Notes: generated by a model not told the origin, from the sequence alone. A stretch of 64,000 nt of DNA from Antilocapra americana (GCA_007570785.1 ML660774.1:4376201-4440200); one strand, 5' to 3'. Numbered from the stretch's first letter, positions 44,411 through 56,790 are shown. Program-made: numbers and translations.

Positions 44411-46359
44411 TTTTCAGTTGAGAAATTTTCATCCCTGCCATCACTATGCATTGGAAGAGGTCAGTGTATTCAAGTCAACGGACTCATATGTCCAGATAGA
44501 GCAATGCATGGAGGAAGAAGACATTTTTCTCTGCACTGCTGGTTTCTTTTGGTTGGTCTCAGAATAAATCAACATGAAAATCCAACAGAAGGTTAATAGC
44601 ATGTATACATGGGAGAGACCCAAGAAAACTGAATAGCCCATCAGGGTGGCCAAAACCCTCACCTGGAATAATACCATCTTCAGCTAAAGCCAAAGAGGAT
44701 GCAGGGGGTAATAGTAATGGACATCAAAGAGGAGGATGATACAGAGATGGAAAGCGAAATGTATCAAACAAGTGTTTGCTGGACCAGGCAGAGAGAGTGG
44801 GACCCACAAAGGAATTTTCACAAACAGACTTTGCCAGGTTCCTCCCTGTCATGAACCTTGTTCCTACTCTAGTCAGTGACCTCTAGTGACAGCTCCCCCA
44901 CTGAACAGGTCCTCTGTCTACACTCTTTGGGCAGTTAGTGGGAAGGTCAAAGCGTCTCCCTGAGTCTTTTGGGCCTTGATTGTGTCCAGCTGGAAGTAAT
45001 CCACATGCCCAAGAGAGGTTTTGGGGGTGGCAAGGTTTGCTCCCCTGAACAGCAGAGCTTCAAGGACCACTGAGCTAAGTGGGAGAGAAAAACAGAAATT
45101 GGAGTTTGAGGCCGGTTCCTAAGGTCTTGGATTTTTTTCTGAAGACTGTAGTTTATTAAACAGGCCATACAATGCATCAGATATTCTGTGTGCAAAGTAG
45201 CGAGAGCATCTGACACTGAGATATGGGCTTGCTTAAGCATCATGCTTCTGTGTCTGGGGATCATCTGCCTGACTGCCCTCCTGTTTTCTCCCCACTGTAC
45301 CCCCAGCCTCGGAAATATCCCCTGGAATTCTTGCTCATCTCACTGTATCCATTTAACCTCACTGTCCCTAATGAATTCAGAAGTAACCCCTCTACAATGT
45401 TTTCCCTCCACATCCCATTCAGAAGTTCTTATTGGGCTTTAATTACTGTCTTAAATTGATTTTTGATGTATGATTTTTCACCTTTTAATGTATCAGAGAT
45501 CCAGATGCACCTTCACAATGATGAGGCGGAAGTTGTAAGGTCATAGTCTCTGCCTGGGCATGTGCTGGCTTGGCCATAACTGTTAGTCCTTTCATTTCTT
45601 CAGTTGAGTTATGGGCCTAGCTAACACTAAACATGTTAAGGTTAATTGCCATTTAAAATGCCTTTAAAAGACTGCACTACACTGTACTTCTAAAACACAA
45701 GTTATTATATATGTAGAAAGCATAGAAACAGAGCAGAGGGCTATGAATGTGATATTAGAGAAGCAAGCATTAAAGTAACCATCAAGTGGTTTATGGGACC
45801 TAAGAAAGGAAAATACTCACAGGTAGATGAAGCCAGGCTGTTATATTATTGAGATGTTTGCACAAGGATTACTATCACGCTCTAAGCCATATGGGAACAG
45901 GACCAAGTCTCCGAGAATGGATGAAAGACATTGTAAAGCAGCAGGAAGCTGGTAGGATCTGCAGGACTAAAATGCTGGTAAACTTAAATTGTTTATTTTT
46001 TCTTAATGGAATATAAAATATGTATGCCTAATAACAGCAAATCTTATGATTAATGATAAATTTGAAGAGAAGTAATATTTTCTTTGCTACATGCTTATGC
46101 TTTTCATTGACTTCTTTCTTTGTCTTCTATCTTTTTTCCTTGTGGATCTGTCATAGCCACAATCAGACAGTGTAGGCTTCCTGAAGCCAGGACCCCTTTC
46201 TCATTGTCCTGTGTATCACCACTTTCCCAGAGCCTTCCACATCATAAGAATCACTGATGTGTGGCTATACATTTTGCATGAAGAAAAGTGCAGTTAACCA
46301 AGGAGCTGTTGAAAAAGAGGTTCAATAAGGTCTAACCCACTGAATTCATATCACTTATA
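44411..46359. other. Unique non-coding sequence
   Basis: About 1.9 kb without a gene. A faint L2-like phrase occurs at 46165-46250 ('gaagccaggacccctttctc', 'cctgtgtatcaccactttcc'). Overlapping frames near 45188-45459 are C/L/P-rich with no recognised domain. Confidence 0.45.
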
Positions 46360-46530
46360 TTTGGCAGTGTGGTCCTATAGCAAGAACAGCCTCTTTAGAT
46401 GCATTCGAGTTCATAACAGGCTCAACCATTGACGAAGTGTTTATATGTCCAACTGGGCAGAATCAATAATCTCTCAAAGCCACGTTCTCCAACGGCAAAA
46501 TAGATATCACGGTGCTTATCTCTAGTCATG
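46360..46530 (-). repeat. MIR SINE
   Basis: 'gcattcgagttcataacagg', 'ctcaaccattgacgaagtgt', 'ccacgttctccaacggcaaa' follow reverse MIR ('...tgtaaaatgggga...'). Confidence 0.6.
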
Positions 46531-46900
46531 CTGTTTAAATGGGGAATAAAATGTCAATTGCCACATGTGACAAATGACAAATGTACATGTGTTGTAAGTA
46601 TCAATCCCCATCCTCTGTCCCTTTTCATTATTCATCTGCATAGGAACCAACAGGGAGCTGCCAAGTGCATTGTAATCACATGTTCTACAATAGGTTCAGA
46701 GCTGGCTAATAATGAGGATTATCTGTGAAGAACTTTTTTTTTTTTAATAAAGATACATGTTCCCTACCTTAGAGATTGCAATTCATAATCTGGAGTGCTA
46801 GTCACAAATCTGTATTTTTTTAAAAAATGATTCCCTGATTAGTTGACTGTGATACACACTTGGGATCCAGAATTACTACTCTAGTACTACTGGGTATTAT
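46531..46900. other. Unique AT-rich sequence
   Basis: Nothing is recognised. A T run lies at 46734-46745. Confidence 0.45.
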
Positions 46901-47114
46901 GGGCTTCCCAGGTGGATTAGTAGTCAACAATCCACTTGCCACTGCAGGAAACTCAGGTTTGATCTCTGGGTCCAGAAGATCTCCTGGAGGAGGAAATGGC
47001 AACACACTCCAGTATTCTTGGCTTGCAAATCTCATGGACAGAGGAGCCTGGAGGGCTATAGTCCATGCAATTGCCAAAGAGTCATGCTTAGACATGACTG
47101 AGCCACTAAAGAAC
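46901..47114 (+). repeat. Bov-tA SINE
   Basis: Head 'gggcttcccaggtggattag', then 'agaagatctcctggaggagg', 'acactccagtattcttggct', tail 'gacatgactgagccactaaa'. Confidence 0.95.
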
Positions 47115-47657
47115 AATACTAGATATTACTAATTTCCACTCTAAAGATGGTTTTAATGCTTGGCATCTATTTAGGGAAACAAAAGAGTTTTAAAGAAAGA
47201 CCACAAGTACAGAAAACCATTAAAAAGTGCTGTATATTCAATATTTTCTGGACTAGTTTAGTGAGGTTGGGAAAATCATGATTTATAGTGTCTTCATTTC
47301 CCTTCAGAGTCATAGAGAACATAGAGATAATTTTTTGAAGTTGCATGCTAAAATGCAGTCTCTTGATTCACACTAAAATTAATGGTTGCTGCTTGTCTTT
47401 AAATATTTAAGATAAAATCTGCTCAGACAAATCCTGATCCTATCCTTCATATGAATTTTTGCTACTGTGGACTGTTATCTCTTTCAAGCACCACAGGAGG
47501 GTCATCATCATTAATGTGGACACAGACAGCTTATATTATTCAAATGGACGGACGTGGAGATGAGGGTTAATAAAGAAAATGGTGCAGTAGTCATTTAAAG
47601 CAGTCTTTGTGTTTGATTTTCCATAATGTCATCATTAAATGCATATTTTTAATGTAA
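47115..47657. other. Unique AT-rich sequence
   Basis: Nothing is recognised. Confidence 0.45.
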
Positions 47658-48005
47658 TTTTAATCTTTTGTTGGAGTGTAGTTGACTTACAATGGTGTGT
47701 TACTTTTTGGTGTACAGCAAAGTGACTGAGTTATACTCCTAACCATTCTTTTTCAGATTCTTTTCCCATATAGGTTATTAGAAAATATTGAGTAGAGTTC
47801 TCTGTACTGTACTCTAGGTTCTTGTCAATGATCTATTTTTTATATATAGTGATGTGGATATATACTCAGCCATCCAAAAGAATTAAATTATCCCTTTTGC
47901 AGCAACAGGGGTGGACCTAGTAATGATCTTGCTAATTGAAGTAAGTCAGAGAAAGACAAATATAGTATGATAATACTTGTATGTGGAAGCTGAGAAAAAA
48001 GATAC
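47658..48005 (-). repeat. L1 LINE with 5' inversion (twin-priming form)
   Basis: From 47658 to about 47858 the text is a minus-strand L1 3' end ('ttggagtgtagttgacttac', 'gtgtacagcaaagtgactga', 'atataggttattagaaaata'). From about 47859 it flips to plus-strand L1 from a more upstream part ('atatatactcagccatccaa', 'gcagcaacaggggtggacct', 'gaagtaagtcagagaaagac'). The opposite orientations back to back, with missing sequence between, are the mark of twin priming. Confidence 0.85.
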
Positions 48006-48124
48006 ATTAAATGCAGCTTGATGCTAAGGCTCACTAGCTAAAAATATTAATGGCCATGACTTTCAAAGTCCTCTGACCCCAAACCATTAATAGCTTGAAA
48101 GTGTGTAACTAAGGAAACAGAAGA

Positions 48125-48335
48125 GATACTATTGATGGAGTGCCTGCTTCTTGCCAGGCAATATGCAAAGAAACATATGTGTGTTGCGTCTAATCCACGC
48201 AACAAATGTGGAAGGTAGGGACTACTATTTATATTTTATTCCCCACACCAAATATATCAGGCTAGAAAAATGAACCGACTTGCCTAAAGTGTGACTAGTA
48301 AGTAGCATCCATACAAAGATCTGAGTCCTAAAGAA
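48125..48335 (+). repeat. MIR SINE
   Basis: 'gagtgcctgcttcttgccag', 'gtctaatccacgcaacaaat', 'tgaaccgacttgcctaaagt' follow MIR plus order. Confidence 0.75.
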
Positions 48336-48384
48336 TTAAACCAATAAAAGTGAGTCGAGTGGATTCTACCACAAGCCTAGGGAA

Positions 48385-48835
48385 ATTTTTTTTCTTTTTA
48401 ATTTTACTTCTTACTTTTTTTTTTTAAATTTTCTTTACTTTATTGTGTTGGTTTTGCCATACAGTAACATGAGACTGCCATGGATCTACACATGCTCCCC
48501 CTCCAGAACCCCCCTCCCTTCCCCCTCCCGACTCCCTACCCCTGGGACATCCCGGTGCACCAGCCCCAAGCATCAACACTGGGCTGGCGATTGATTTCAC
48601 ATATGGTAATTAACATGTTTCAAAGTCATTCTCCCATATCATCCCACCCTTGCCCTCTTCCACAGAGTCCACGAGTCTGTTCTATACATCTGCGTTCCTT
48701 TTGCTGTCTCGCATGCAGGGTTCTCGTTACCATCTTTCTAAATTCCATATATATGTGTTAGTATACTGTATTGTTGTTTTTCCTTCTGGCTTACTTTACT
48801 CTGGATAATAGGCCCATTTTTAATCAGTAAGACTC
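48385..48835 (-). repeat. L1 LINE 3' end (ruminant type)
   Basis: T-rich start, then 'ttattgtgttggttttgcca', 'ccatggatctacacatgctc', the C-rich 3' UTR stretch near 48500-48570, 'gggctggcgattgatttcac', 'tctggcttactttactctgg'. A 93-codon frame through the C-rich part is an artefact. Confidence 0.93.
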
Positions 48836-50065
48836 CCTCTCCTATTCCACCCACCTCAAAAAAAAAAAAAATGTAGCCATACAGTATGTACTTACAGGAT
48901 TCGGACCTTAACTATAAACAGGGTAGAAGACTGTCAGGATGCTCAGAAGCCTTAGCACTGCTCCATCCTTCTGTACCAGCCAGATGATAGATAAAGTGTG
49001 CGTCTCCTGGTACTTGGGATTTCTCCCTCTGAACCTCAACACTTAGCTTCAAGCGCTGATGCCTGTTAGCATCCCCTCCCCCCATGGGAGGTGTAACACT
49101 TTAAACTGTCATCAGCCATTCACGCTTTAGTTTTGACCTGGGGATTATAGAAGGAGGGCACTGGTGCCCAAGTGGGGAGAGAAAATCTTCCCAGAATAGA
49201 GTTTCCTCCCTGACGACTCTCACCCAAGAAAAGATGTAGCCTAAAGCCGGCCTTCGCACTGCGCTCTGCAAGGTGGAATACCTTATAGAATTTCCATTAG
49301 ACACGATCTTCTTGTCCCAGATTCAGGAACTACCCACCCCAAGAAGCCTGAGGCCTCATCAAATCTGGGCTAAACTGTATATTTATTCCATTTATATATT
49401 CTACATGTATGTAATCTTTCTCCCTCCAGGTCATTCCTTACAGGGGAAACTGTTGAAAGATTGTTTTATCCTACTAGAAATAATCTTTTACAGAGGAAAA
49501 AAAAAAAAAAAAAGCTTCTCCAAGTACCTCTATCTGAAAAGTACACGTTACTACTAACAGTTGTGGTTTGGTACCTAGATACTGATCTCCTTCTGGTTCA
49601 TTTTCTTTCTCCACCAAGACTCAGATGCCAGATTCAGATTCAGATTCCTGGGTGGAACCACAGGAAGTTCTTACCTTGATCACACTTTAAGAGAGAGTTA
49701 GTGTTGGGGTTTCTCCTTGTGGACACAGCTGTAGGAGGCTGATTAGGTAACCGTATAACTTCTCCAATGTCTGGGCTGCTCTGCTTTTCCTCTGAAAATA
49801 GCCAGCCACCTACAAAATGTTTCTAAGAAGGAGGGAATTCAAGGAGTGTGTCATGGAATGAAGGTAACTTGGGGTGACCTGGTTTATTGTTCCCAGATAT
49901 CTTAAACTGCTAAATGGAAATTAGCAAACCTGATCAGTGGAAAGACTCTCTTTAGAAAGGATGCATTGACAGTTTTTCCTCGAGTCTCTATCCAATCCAT
50001 GTGGCTTTGAGGATAAATCTAAAAAGATATCAGATATGTGATAGTAATATGTGGAATTCTGTTTT
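48836..50065. other. Unique non-coding sequence
   Basis: No gene or repeat family is recognised. A runs lie at 48857-48870 and 49497-49513. Several CpGs occur around 49245-49265. Confidence 0.45.
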
Positions 50066-50290
50066 TTAAAGTGTTATTTTCTAATGGGGTATAGTTGTTT
50101 AACAGTGTTGTATTAGTTTTAGGTGTATAGCAAAGTGATTCAGCTATACATAGCCTTTCTTTTTCAGATCCTTTGCACATATAGGTTATTACAGAATATT
50201 GAGCAGAGTTCCTTGTGCTACACAGTATGTTCTTTGTTGGCTGTTTGTTTTAAATATAGAAGTGTCTACATGTCAATCCCATTCTCAATT
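50066..50290 (-). repeat. L1 LINE 3' end
   Basis: 'ctaatggggtatagttgttt', 'gttttaggtgtatagcaaag', 'atataggttattacagaata', 'tccttgtgctacacagtatg'. Reverse orientation, truncated. Confidence 0.9.
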
Positions 50291-50789
50291 TTTTTTTAAT
50301 TTAGAAATAAAATGGGCTTATATAAAAGTTGTTCTCATAAAGAAAAAATTTAAAATATGTTGATTTCTAATTTTTTTTTTCTTAATCGCAATGGCCTCAT
50401 AAACATATTACAAAGCTGCTCAGAATCTGTAGGAATATTTGGAAACACATATCCAATGGCAGGAGAATTCTTAGGTAAACCTGGATATATTACTGCATGT
50501 CCTCTGTCAATAATCAGCCACTGATACTATTAAAGACCATGTAGTAACAAGAAATTATGTTCTTATTCCAAGGGGGAAAAGGCAGGAATTAAAGCTATAT
50601 ACGTTTACTACAACTATCAAATATTTAAATGTGCACTGTGATTTTGACTACCAAACAAAGCAAAACTAATATATAGTTTAGTTTTACAGACATATTCATA
50701 TCTGTGTAAGTTGAGGGTGATATGATTATGGGCATTTTTCTTTCTTTTAGTTTTCCAACTTGTATGTAAAATGGTTATATTATATTTGA
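50291..50789. other. Unique AT-rich sequence
   Basis: Nothing is recognised. Confidence 0.45.
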
Positions 50790-51250
50790 AATTTAAAAAA
50801 AATTTCATATTAATGCACATATATGGAATCTGGAAGGATGATACTGATGAACCTATATCTTTTTTGGTAACGGAGACACAGACATAGAGAACAGACAGGT
50901 GGACACAGTGGAGGAAGGAGAAGGTGGGGAGAATTGGGAGAGTAGCCTCGAAACATATATATTACCATATGTAAACTAGATAGCCAGTGGGAATTTGCTG
51001 TATGCACAGGGTATCTCAACCCAGTACTCTGTGACTGCCTGGAGGGGTGGGGTGGGCTGGGAGGAGGGAGAGAGGTTCGAGAGAGGGGGGACTTACTGTA
51101 TGTTACTCAGTTGCTAAGTCATGTCTGACTCTTTGTGACCCCACGGGCAGCGGCATGCCAGCCTTCCCTGTATCTGTGGCTGATCCATGTTGATATATGG
51201 CAAAAGCCAACACAATGTTTAAAAATAATTATCCTCCAATTAAAAATATT
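50790..51250 (+). repeat. L1 LINE 3' end, interrupted by a SINE piece
   Basis: 'acatatatggaatctggaag', 'acatagagaacagacaggtg', the G-rich 3' UTR ('ggggtggggtgggctgggag'), 'tgtggctgatccatgttgat', 'taattatcctccaattaaaa'. Plus orientation. A 69-base Bov-A/BovB-type piece sits inside the 3' UTR. Confidence 0.92.
51103..51171 (-). repeat. Bov-A/BovB-type 3' fragment nested in L1
   Basis: 'ttactcagttgctaagtcat', 'gactctttgtgaccccacgg', 'gcggcatgccagccttccct'. CTGTAT at 51096-51101 and 51168-51173 could be a short target duplication, though part of it overlaps the element's own end. Confidence 0.85.
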
Positions 51251-52555
51251 TTTTTTAAAAAAGAGACATTTTCAAATGAACATGCAGAAAACAGTAAATA
51301 ATCTAGATTGTTAGCCCAATCAAATATTTTAGCCCAACCAAATGTTTATTTTTGAGTTTTTCTCCACCATAGAGTACAGACTGATGAAGGACTCATTTCA
51401 GATAGAAAGCCTCTAGATAATCAGTTTCTCTGCGTAAACTGACAATGGATTGCATCTCATTTTGAGTGACATTTATTCTACTAGGATTTTAGAAGCTGTT
51501 CATGGCTCTTAACCTAGCAGGAGTTCATTAAGCAAATGTGTTCTAGAAGGTTAAAGGTGAAGGCATGAAGAGAATTTTCCTGCTTTTGTTTTTCTATTTT
51601 TGTATCATTCCGTGTTTCTTTTTCATTTTCACTTATTTTGACCCTGAGTTGGAAAATTATTTCAGCCTGTTCTAAGACATATGGGAAAAAAATAGCATTT
51701 CAAGAAGTTACACTTACAGTTGCAATATCATCTCAAGGGCTGTCTTTGTTCTCTGTTGGTTTAATTGAATACTCGCTCATTTTCATCTGGCCTTTGAACA
51801 CCTCCCTCTCAGAAATTAGTGGCATAAGCCATGGGTGGGACAGCCAAGCTGGTACCTAACTCACCCTTCTTTTGAATAATGGAGAAAACACAGACAAATC
51901 ACATCCTCAATCTAAGACACTCAATTGTTTTCAGAATGCGGATAGAACTCTTCAACGTGAATCATCAGTGTTTAGAGAAAGTAATGCATAAAGAATGAAA
52001 TGGTTTTTCAGTTATTAGGGAATCTAATTGCTCCTTCATGACTTGATAGCTGAGTAATGGATCATTTAATTTTTGAGCTTTTTTTTTTCTTATATCTCTT
52101 CTCCATTGTGTATTCCAAACATAGCAACATTTTCTCAAAAGCTAAAAATACTTCACATGTACAATTGAAATGTTCTGGTCCTTAGAATGGAAAAGACAGA
52201 AGGATGAAGGAAAAATAGAGAGGAGAGAAGTGGGAGGAAGGTGATGCCCAAGTAATTACTTGGCAGCCTGTCATTTTCTTTTCAAAGTTCCGCTGTTTAA
52301 GCATTGATCTGCTTTGTCTTCACATGATATCTTAAAAACTAATAATAAAATCAACTTGAATGTACATATAGCCAAAAATATTAATTGTTCAAGTAACTGA
52401 TTACCAAGTAGAACCATAATATTTTGCCCCCAAAAGAGATGATTTCAATACCTGTCCTCGAAGAGTGTATTTAAAAAATCAGAAAGATGAAACAAAGTAG
52501 ATTAGGAGATTATTGGCAGTATAAGACTTAAATAGCAATTTTTAAAATATATATG
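51251..52555. other. Unique non-coding sequence
   Basis: No gene or repeat family is recognised. A T run lies at 52079-52089. Confidence 0.5.
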
Positions 52556-52646
52556 TAAGACTTCTTTAGTGGGCCAGTGGTTAAGATTGTGCTACACTGC
52601 TGAGGACAAGGGTTTGATCTCTAGTTGGTGAAGTTCTGTGCAGCCA
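52556..52646 (+). repeat. CHR-2-type tRNA SINE
   Basis: 'agacttctttagtgggccag', 'tggttaagattgtgctacac', 'gggtttgatctctagttggt' match the CHR-2 head ('gacttccctggtggtccagtggttaaga...gggttcgatccctggtc'). The later part is lost. Confidence 0.75.
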
Positions 52647-52964
52647 AATATTTTTATACATATATATGTTCTATATATAATGCATTTACCTTATCATATA
52701 TTAAATGTTATATACTACATATATACTCATAATTTATTCATTTTTATGTTCTATAAAAATATGTGATGATGTGGGCAAAGATAGAAGGAGAGCAATGGAT
52801 ATGGAGAAAATGGGAATATTCATAGAAGAAACCTAAATTTGCATCCCACACTCCTGAGTTTATTCTAATTGCAAACAGGAGCTTGTTGCAACTTTTCCGT
52901 TTGGACTTAACAGATATCTGCTAATAGCAGTGTAAGCTATCAAGAGTAGCTTATTAGAAAATGA
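52647..52964. other. Unique AT-rich sequence
   Basis: Nothing beyond TA-rich low complexity at 52655-52685. Confidence 0.45.
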
Positions 52965-53165
52965 CTGATGTGTGCTGGACACATAGCTGGCTGTTGCCCC
53001 ATCCCTTTCATTTGAGGCTTGTAAGGACACTAAGAGGCAGGTGCTCATCTTACCTCTCTGTTCCAGGCAAACCTCTTAAAGCTTGAAGAAGATAACCAGG
53101 AAAGAGTGGGAAGAAGATATAGATTCAGACCATGCCAGTCCCAGAGTCCATGTTCTTAATCTCTG
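52965..53165 (+). repeat. MIR-type SINE
   Basis: 'gatgtgtgctggacacatag', 'taagaggcaggtgctcatct', 'gtcccagagtccatgttctt' fit MIR/MIR3 in plus orientation. Confidence 0.55.
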
Positions 53166-53629
53166 CACAGCCCTCACTTCTCAGGTTGCAAACATTTTAT
53201 AGAAAGTGAAATACTTAAGTTTGTAAAATACCACATCTCCATTTCATACGCATAAGTATAGATAACCATGATAGAACATAACGTACTGCCTTGATTTGTT
53301 TATACCTAGGATGATTTGAATTTCAAACTTAAAAATGAAGGCATGAATAGTGTCATCTCTTTATGCCTCCATCCTCTCTGGTCTAGAAAAGGTGACCAGC
53401 ACTCAATAAAACTTTGTCAAATAAATAATCGGTTTCACCTCCTCCTTTGGTTTTCTTTTCATTTGTCATATTTCTGTTTTAAGATGAGATTATGTTTTAA
53501 AATTATCATGTGTTGGTAAACTTTTTTTTATTTCCTATGAAATACTCAATCTTATTATTGGGGGATGAAAATAAAATAAACAAGTCATTTTGATTTTTTT
53601 TTTCTCTAACATAGTGTAATCGAGAGCAG
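53166..53629. other. Unique AT-rich sequence
   Basis: Nothing is recognised. Confidence 0.45.
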
Positions 53630-53820
53630 GATTTGGGATTAGGATAAGTAAATTGCAATTCCACTGCTTAAAGTTGTTTGCAGTTGAGCCTAAAGGAGAC
53701 ACTGCAGTTGAGTTTGTGTTTCCTCATCTGCAAGGTGGAACCCTTACAACTTAAGTCTTCCTTCAAAGTCCCAGTAACCATGTGATCACCTGCACCCAGC
53801 CTGGCACCCAGCATGGGTAC
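53630..53820 (-). repeat. MIR SINE
   Basis: 'agtttgtgtttcctcatctg' and 'caaggtggaacccttacaac', then 'cagcctggcacccagcatgg' match reverse MIR. Confidence 0.65.
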
Positions 53821-54883
53821 AATATGGAACAGCTTTCTTTCTTACTCTTCCCTTCCCTCTATCTCAAATAGGTTTTAAGTAATTAAGAGAAAGATCATTC
53901 TGATTTTTAAAAATCTTTGGATTTTGTAGATGGGAATATGATGTACATAACAGTCTATCAAAAAAGTTAAAATAATTTACCTTCACTCTGTTCTTCCATT
54001 AGACTATAATTTGTCAACAAAAGTTTCCTTTTTCTCATAAAGACATATTTAAGCCTTGTAGTAAAATATGCTACTTCAAGTTTCATAAAACTTCAAGCTT
54101 TCACATGATTAATATACCTACTAAAATGACCTCCTACATATGCTTCTTGTCAAAAAAATTGATTAAATCCATACTTTTTTTGCAAACTTTGAAAGTAATA
54201 TGGATCAAATAAAGAAAATACCCAACATCCTGCTTCTCTAATATTATTTGTTTACTTATTAAATAGTTTATTCATCAATTTCCTGAAGCTAAAATTAAAA
54301 AACATGATCAGAAACTTAGATATTTTTCGAGTGTCAAAAATCATCTGATTCAAATGTAAATTGGTAAAAAAACCAAATTTAAAAATAAGTTCAGCACTCA
54401 AATATATTCCTTTCCCAGCCTCCTCTTTTTGTCATAACACCGGAATTCTGGCTTCTATTTATCCAATCCTCCTGGCAATTATAAGTTGTCAGCCTGTTAA
54501 ACTATTAAATTGAAACAAAAATTCTGTTTTTTTAAAACTAATATTCTGTCTAAATTGCTTCAGAGCTTCACACTCAACATATTTGAAAGAAACCTCTCTG
54601 TCATTCAATGCTTAGTTTCCCAAGTAATTATCCTTCTCTTGAGAAGACAAATTGGTCTCACAAGCTGATTTTGTTCCTTTCCTTGCACTGGCGGCCAGAA
54701 AATTCATTTGTGTGACAAATGTATAAGATCCGAAGTGTGCATCTTGTTTATCAACCTCACTCTAGGTTCTGTGCCATTTTTTCTGTAATTGTGTTCCTAA
54801 AATTGTAATTTGCTACGCATTTTCCTTTGTAAATTTTAATTGATCATACTCTGTATCTCTAAGTCCCATTAAGTCACATCACT
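53821..54883. other. Unique AT-rich sequence
   Basis: No gene or repeat family is recognised. Confidence 0.5.
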
Positions 54884-55072
54884 TTCGATAAGTTATGTCT
54901 ACCTCTTGCCACCCGATGGACTAGAGCTTGCCAGGCTCCTCTGTCCATGGTATTTCTCAGGCAAGAATCCTAGAGTAGGTTGCCATTTTCTTCTCCAGGG
55001 GATCTTCCCAATCCAGGGATCCAACCCAGGTCTCCTACATTGCAGGCAAATTCTTTACCGATTGAGCCACTC
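54884..55072 (-). repeat. Bov-tA SINE
   Basis: 'gccaggctcctctgtccatg', 'cttctccaggggatcttccc', 'ggtctcctacattgcaggca', 'ttaccgattgagccac'. The end of the head is missing. Confidence 0.94.
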
Positions 55073-55199
55073 TTTCAGAATGACGGGAAAAATAGAACTG
55101 CATTATTCAAAAGACATATTTTCTATCCCAGCTCTAGATGATGCTGATGCAAGCAAATAACAGGTTCCACTCTGAGAAACCCTGAACCATAGCAGCATC

Positions 55200-55228
55200 C
55201 CTATTAACCTATTAACCCTATTAACCCC
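55200..55228. repeat. Short CTATTAAC tandem
   Basis: Three imperfect units: CTATTAAC, CTATTAACC, CTATTAACCC. It resembles but is not the TTAGGG telomere repeat. Confidence 0.7.
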
Positions 55229-55978
55229 TGGGTACAGTGGAATTTTTCCTTGTGCCCCTCGCTTAACCACCAAGAGCACCCCTCCAACCCTCCCCTTCAG
55301 GCAAGGGGATTGAACCCCCATTTGCTGATGGAGCCTGTATTTCAGCTCTTCCCATGGATTAGGGATATGGGGTGATTTCATAAGCCTCCATGTTCCAGGA
55401 GCTCCAATTCCATAGATGTTAGATCCCCCCATCCCTGCATCTGCATGGCGTGTTGGTGAGCAGGATTAGCCCACTAGAGAACAGGCTTGCCTCATCTGTT
55501 CCCATCTCAGCCAGGTGGTCTAAGAAACAAGAAATGTGCTTACCTGTGAAAACAGGTTGCTTATAAATCAAAAGGGGTCAAGTTCTGTCCACCAGATGGA
55601 GGTTTTAAAATCTTAATGTGTAAGTTAAGATATAATGGATTACTGGAGGTGCAATTTTCTTAAGGTTGAATCATTTTGTGGCCTTCTGGGATCCAGGAGA
55701 ATGAAAGGTTACTGTTACAGTGAACAAGAAAGGAGTCAGATTTTCATCTTAGGTGACCTAATTACAAAGGATGTGATTCTGACCCATTAATTTTCAAAAT
55801 CGTATCTAATTATCTGTTGGTATGGCTTACTGAGGCTCAAAAACACATGGGCTAAGGGATTTTCTCTTCTAAGCATACAGTTTCTTTTGCATCAGTACTT
55901 AATTTTGGCCTATTATAATTTTGCCTGTAAAATTATTCTGGTTTATGGTGGGGGGAAGTTCTAAACAGTCAGGACTGA

Positions 55979-56040
55979 GCTCTCTCTCTTTCTCTTTTTT
56001 TCTGTCTTTCCCTCCCTCTTTCTCTCTCTCTTCTTTCTGC
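55979..56040. repeat. CT-rich low-complexity tract
   Basis: About 60 bases of nearly pure pyrimidine on the plus strand. Confidence 0.85.
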
Positions 56041-56388
56041 CATTTCTTTATCCTTGAAAACAAAAAGGGAGCAGGGTTATGGAGAACACAAGGAGCCCAA
56101 TTCAATGTTTTATCTTTTACAACAGTTAGAATTGAAGTGTAGTGTAATAAAAAACTTTGTGGTTAATTATGGGTTTCATTTATCTCTGTTTGTCACTGGA
56201 GTTAAATGTATGAACACATTTAGACGTGAATGATTTTTTGTTATTGTGGAAGGGACAGTCGTAAGGGAAGCTGAAATAATTTATGAATGACAAAGTATAC
56301 TATCAAGGATGCTTATATATTCCTATAGTTTTAGATTATTTCAAAGAATCATTCCAAATGGCAATTATGAATATCTTCCTCCCTCACT

Positions 56389-56413
56389 CGCTTTTTTTTG
56401 TTGTTGTTGTTGT
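56389..56413. repeat. (TTG)n microsatellite
   Basis: A T run followed by five TTG units; TTTG-like units follow to about 56440. Confidence 0.8.
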
Positions 56414-56714
56414 AATTCTGTTTTGTTTGCTTGTTTGTTTTTTGCTTTAAAACTCCACAGGATGGGACACTTGTTTTTCACCACCCTGTGTGGAAAAGTG
56501 TGAGTATTTACATAATAGACGTCACTTTCCTGGCCTCTTGGAGGATAAAGTTTTCTTGATTCTCTATTGCTAACTTATGGGCTCACCATCTTCCTACATT
56601 GGGACACACAGCAGAGAACATGACTTCTTTGTAGAGGGTAGGACATTTGGGTGAGTGGATTATTCAATGTGTGGACTCCCCTCAAGACTCTTAATCTAAG
56701 AGTCTTAAATTTTT

Positions 56715-56790
56715 GTTGTTGTTCAGTCTCTAAGTCATGCCCGCTTCTTTGCAACCCCATGGGCTGCAGCTCATCAGGCTTCCCTGTTGA
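56715..56790 (-). repeat. Bov-A/BovB 3' terminal fragment
   Basis: GTT repeats, then 'cagtctctaagtcatgcccg', 'ctttgcaaccccatgggctg', 'atcaggcttccctgt'. Only the last 75 bases of the element. Confidence 0.88.

Larger units (their letters stand above)
55073..56714. other. Unique non-coding sequence
   Basis: No gene or repeat family is recognised except the simple repeats listed separately. The part 55230-55440 is C-rich, and a 109-codon minus-strand frame (55103-55432) crosses it without a recognised motif. Confidence 0.45.

Noticed and set aside
48480..48761. 93-codon P/L-rich plus-strand frame
   Set aside because: Antisense of the C-rich L1 3' UTR.
55200..55228. Telomere-like TTAACCC units
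   Set aside because: The unit is CTATTAAC with only three imperfect copies and is not TTAGGG; ordinary short tandem.
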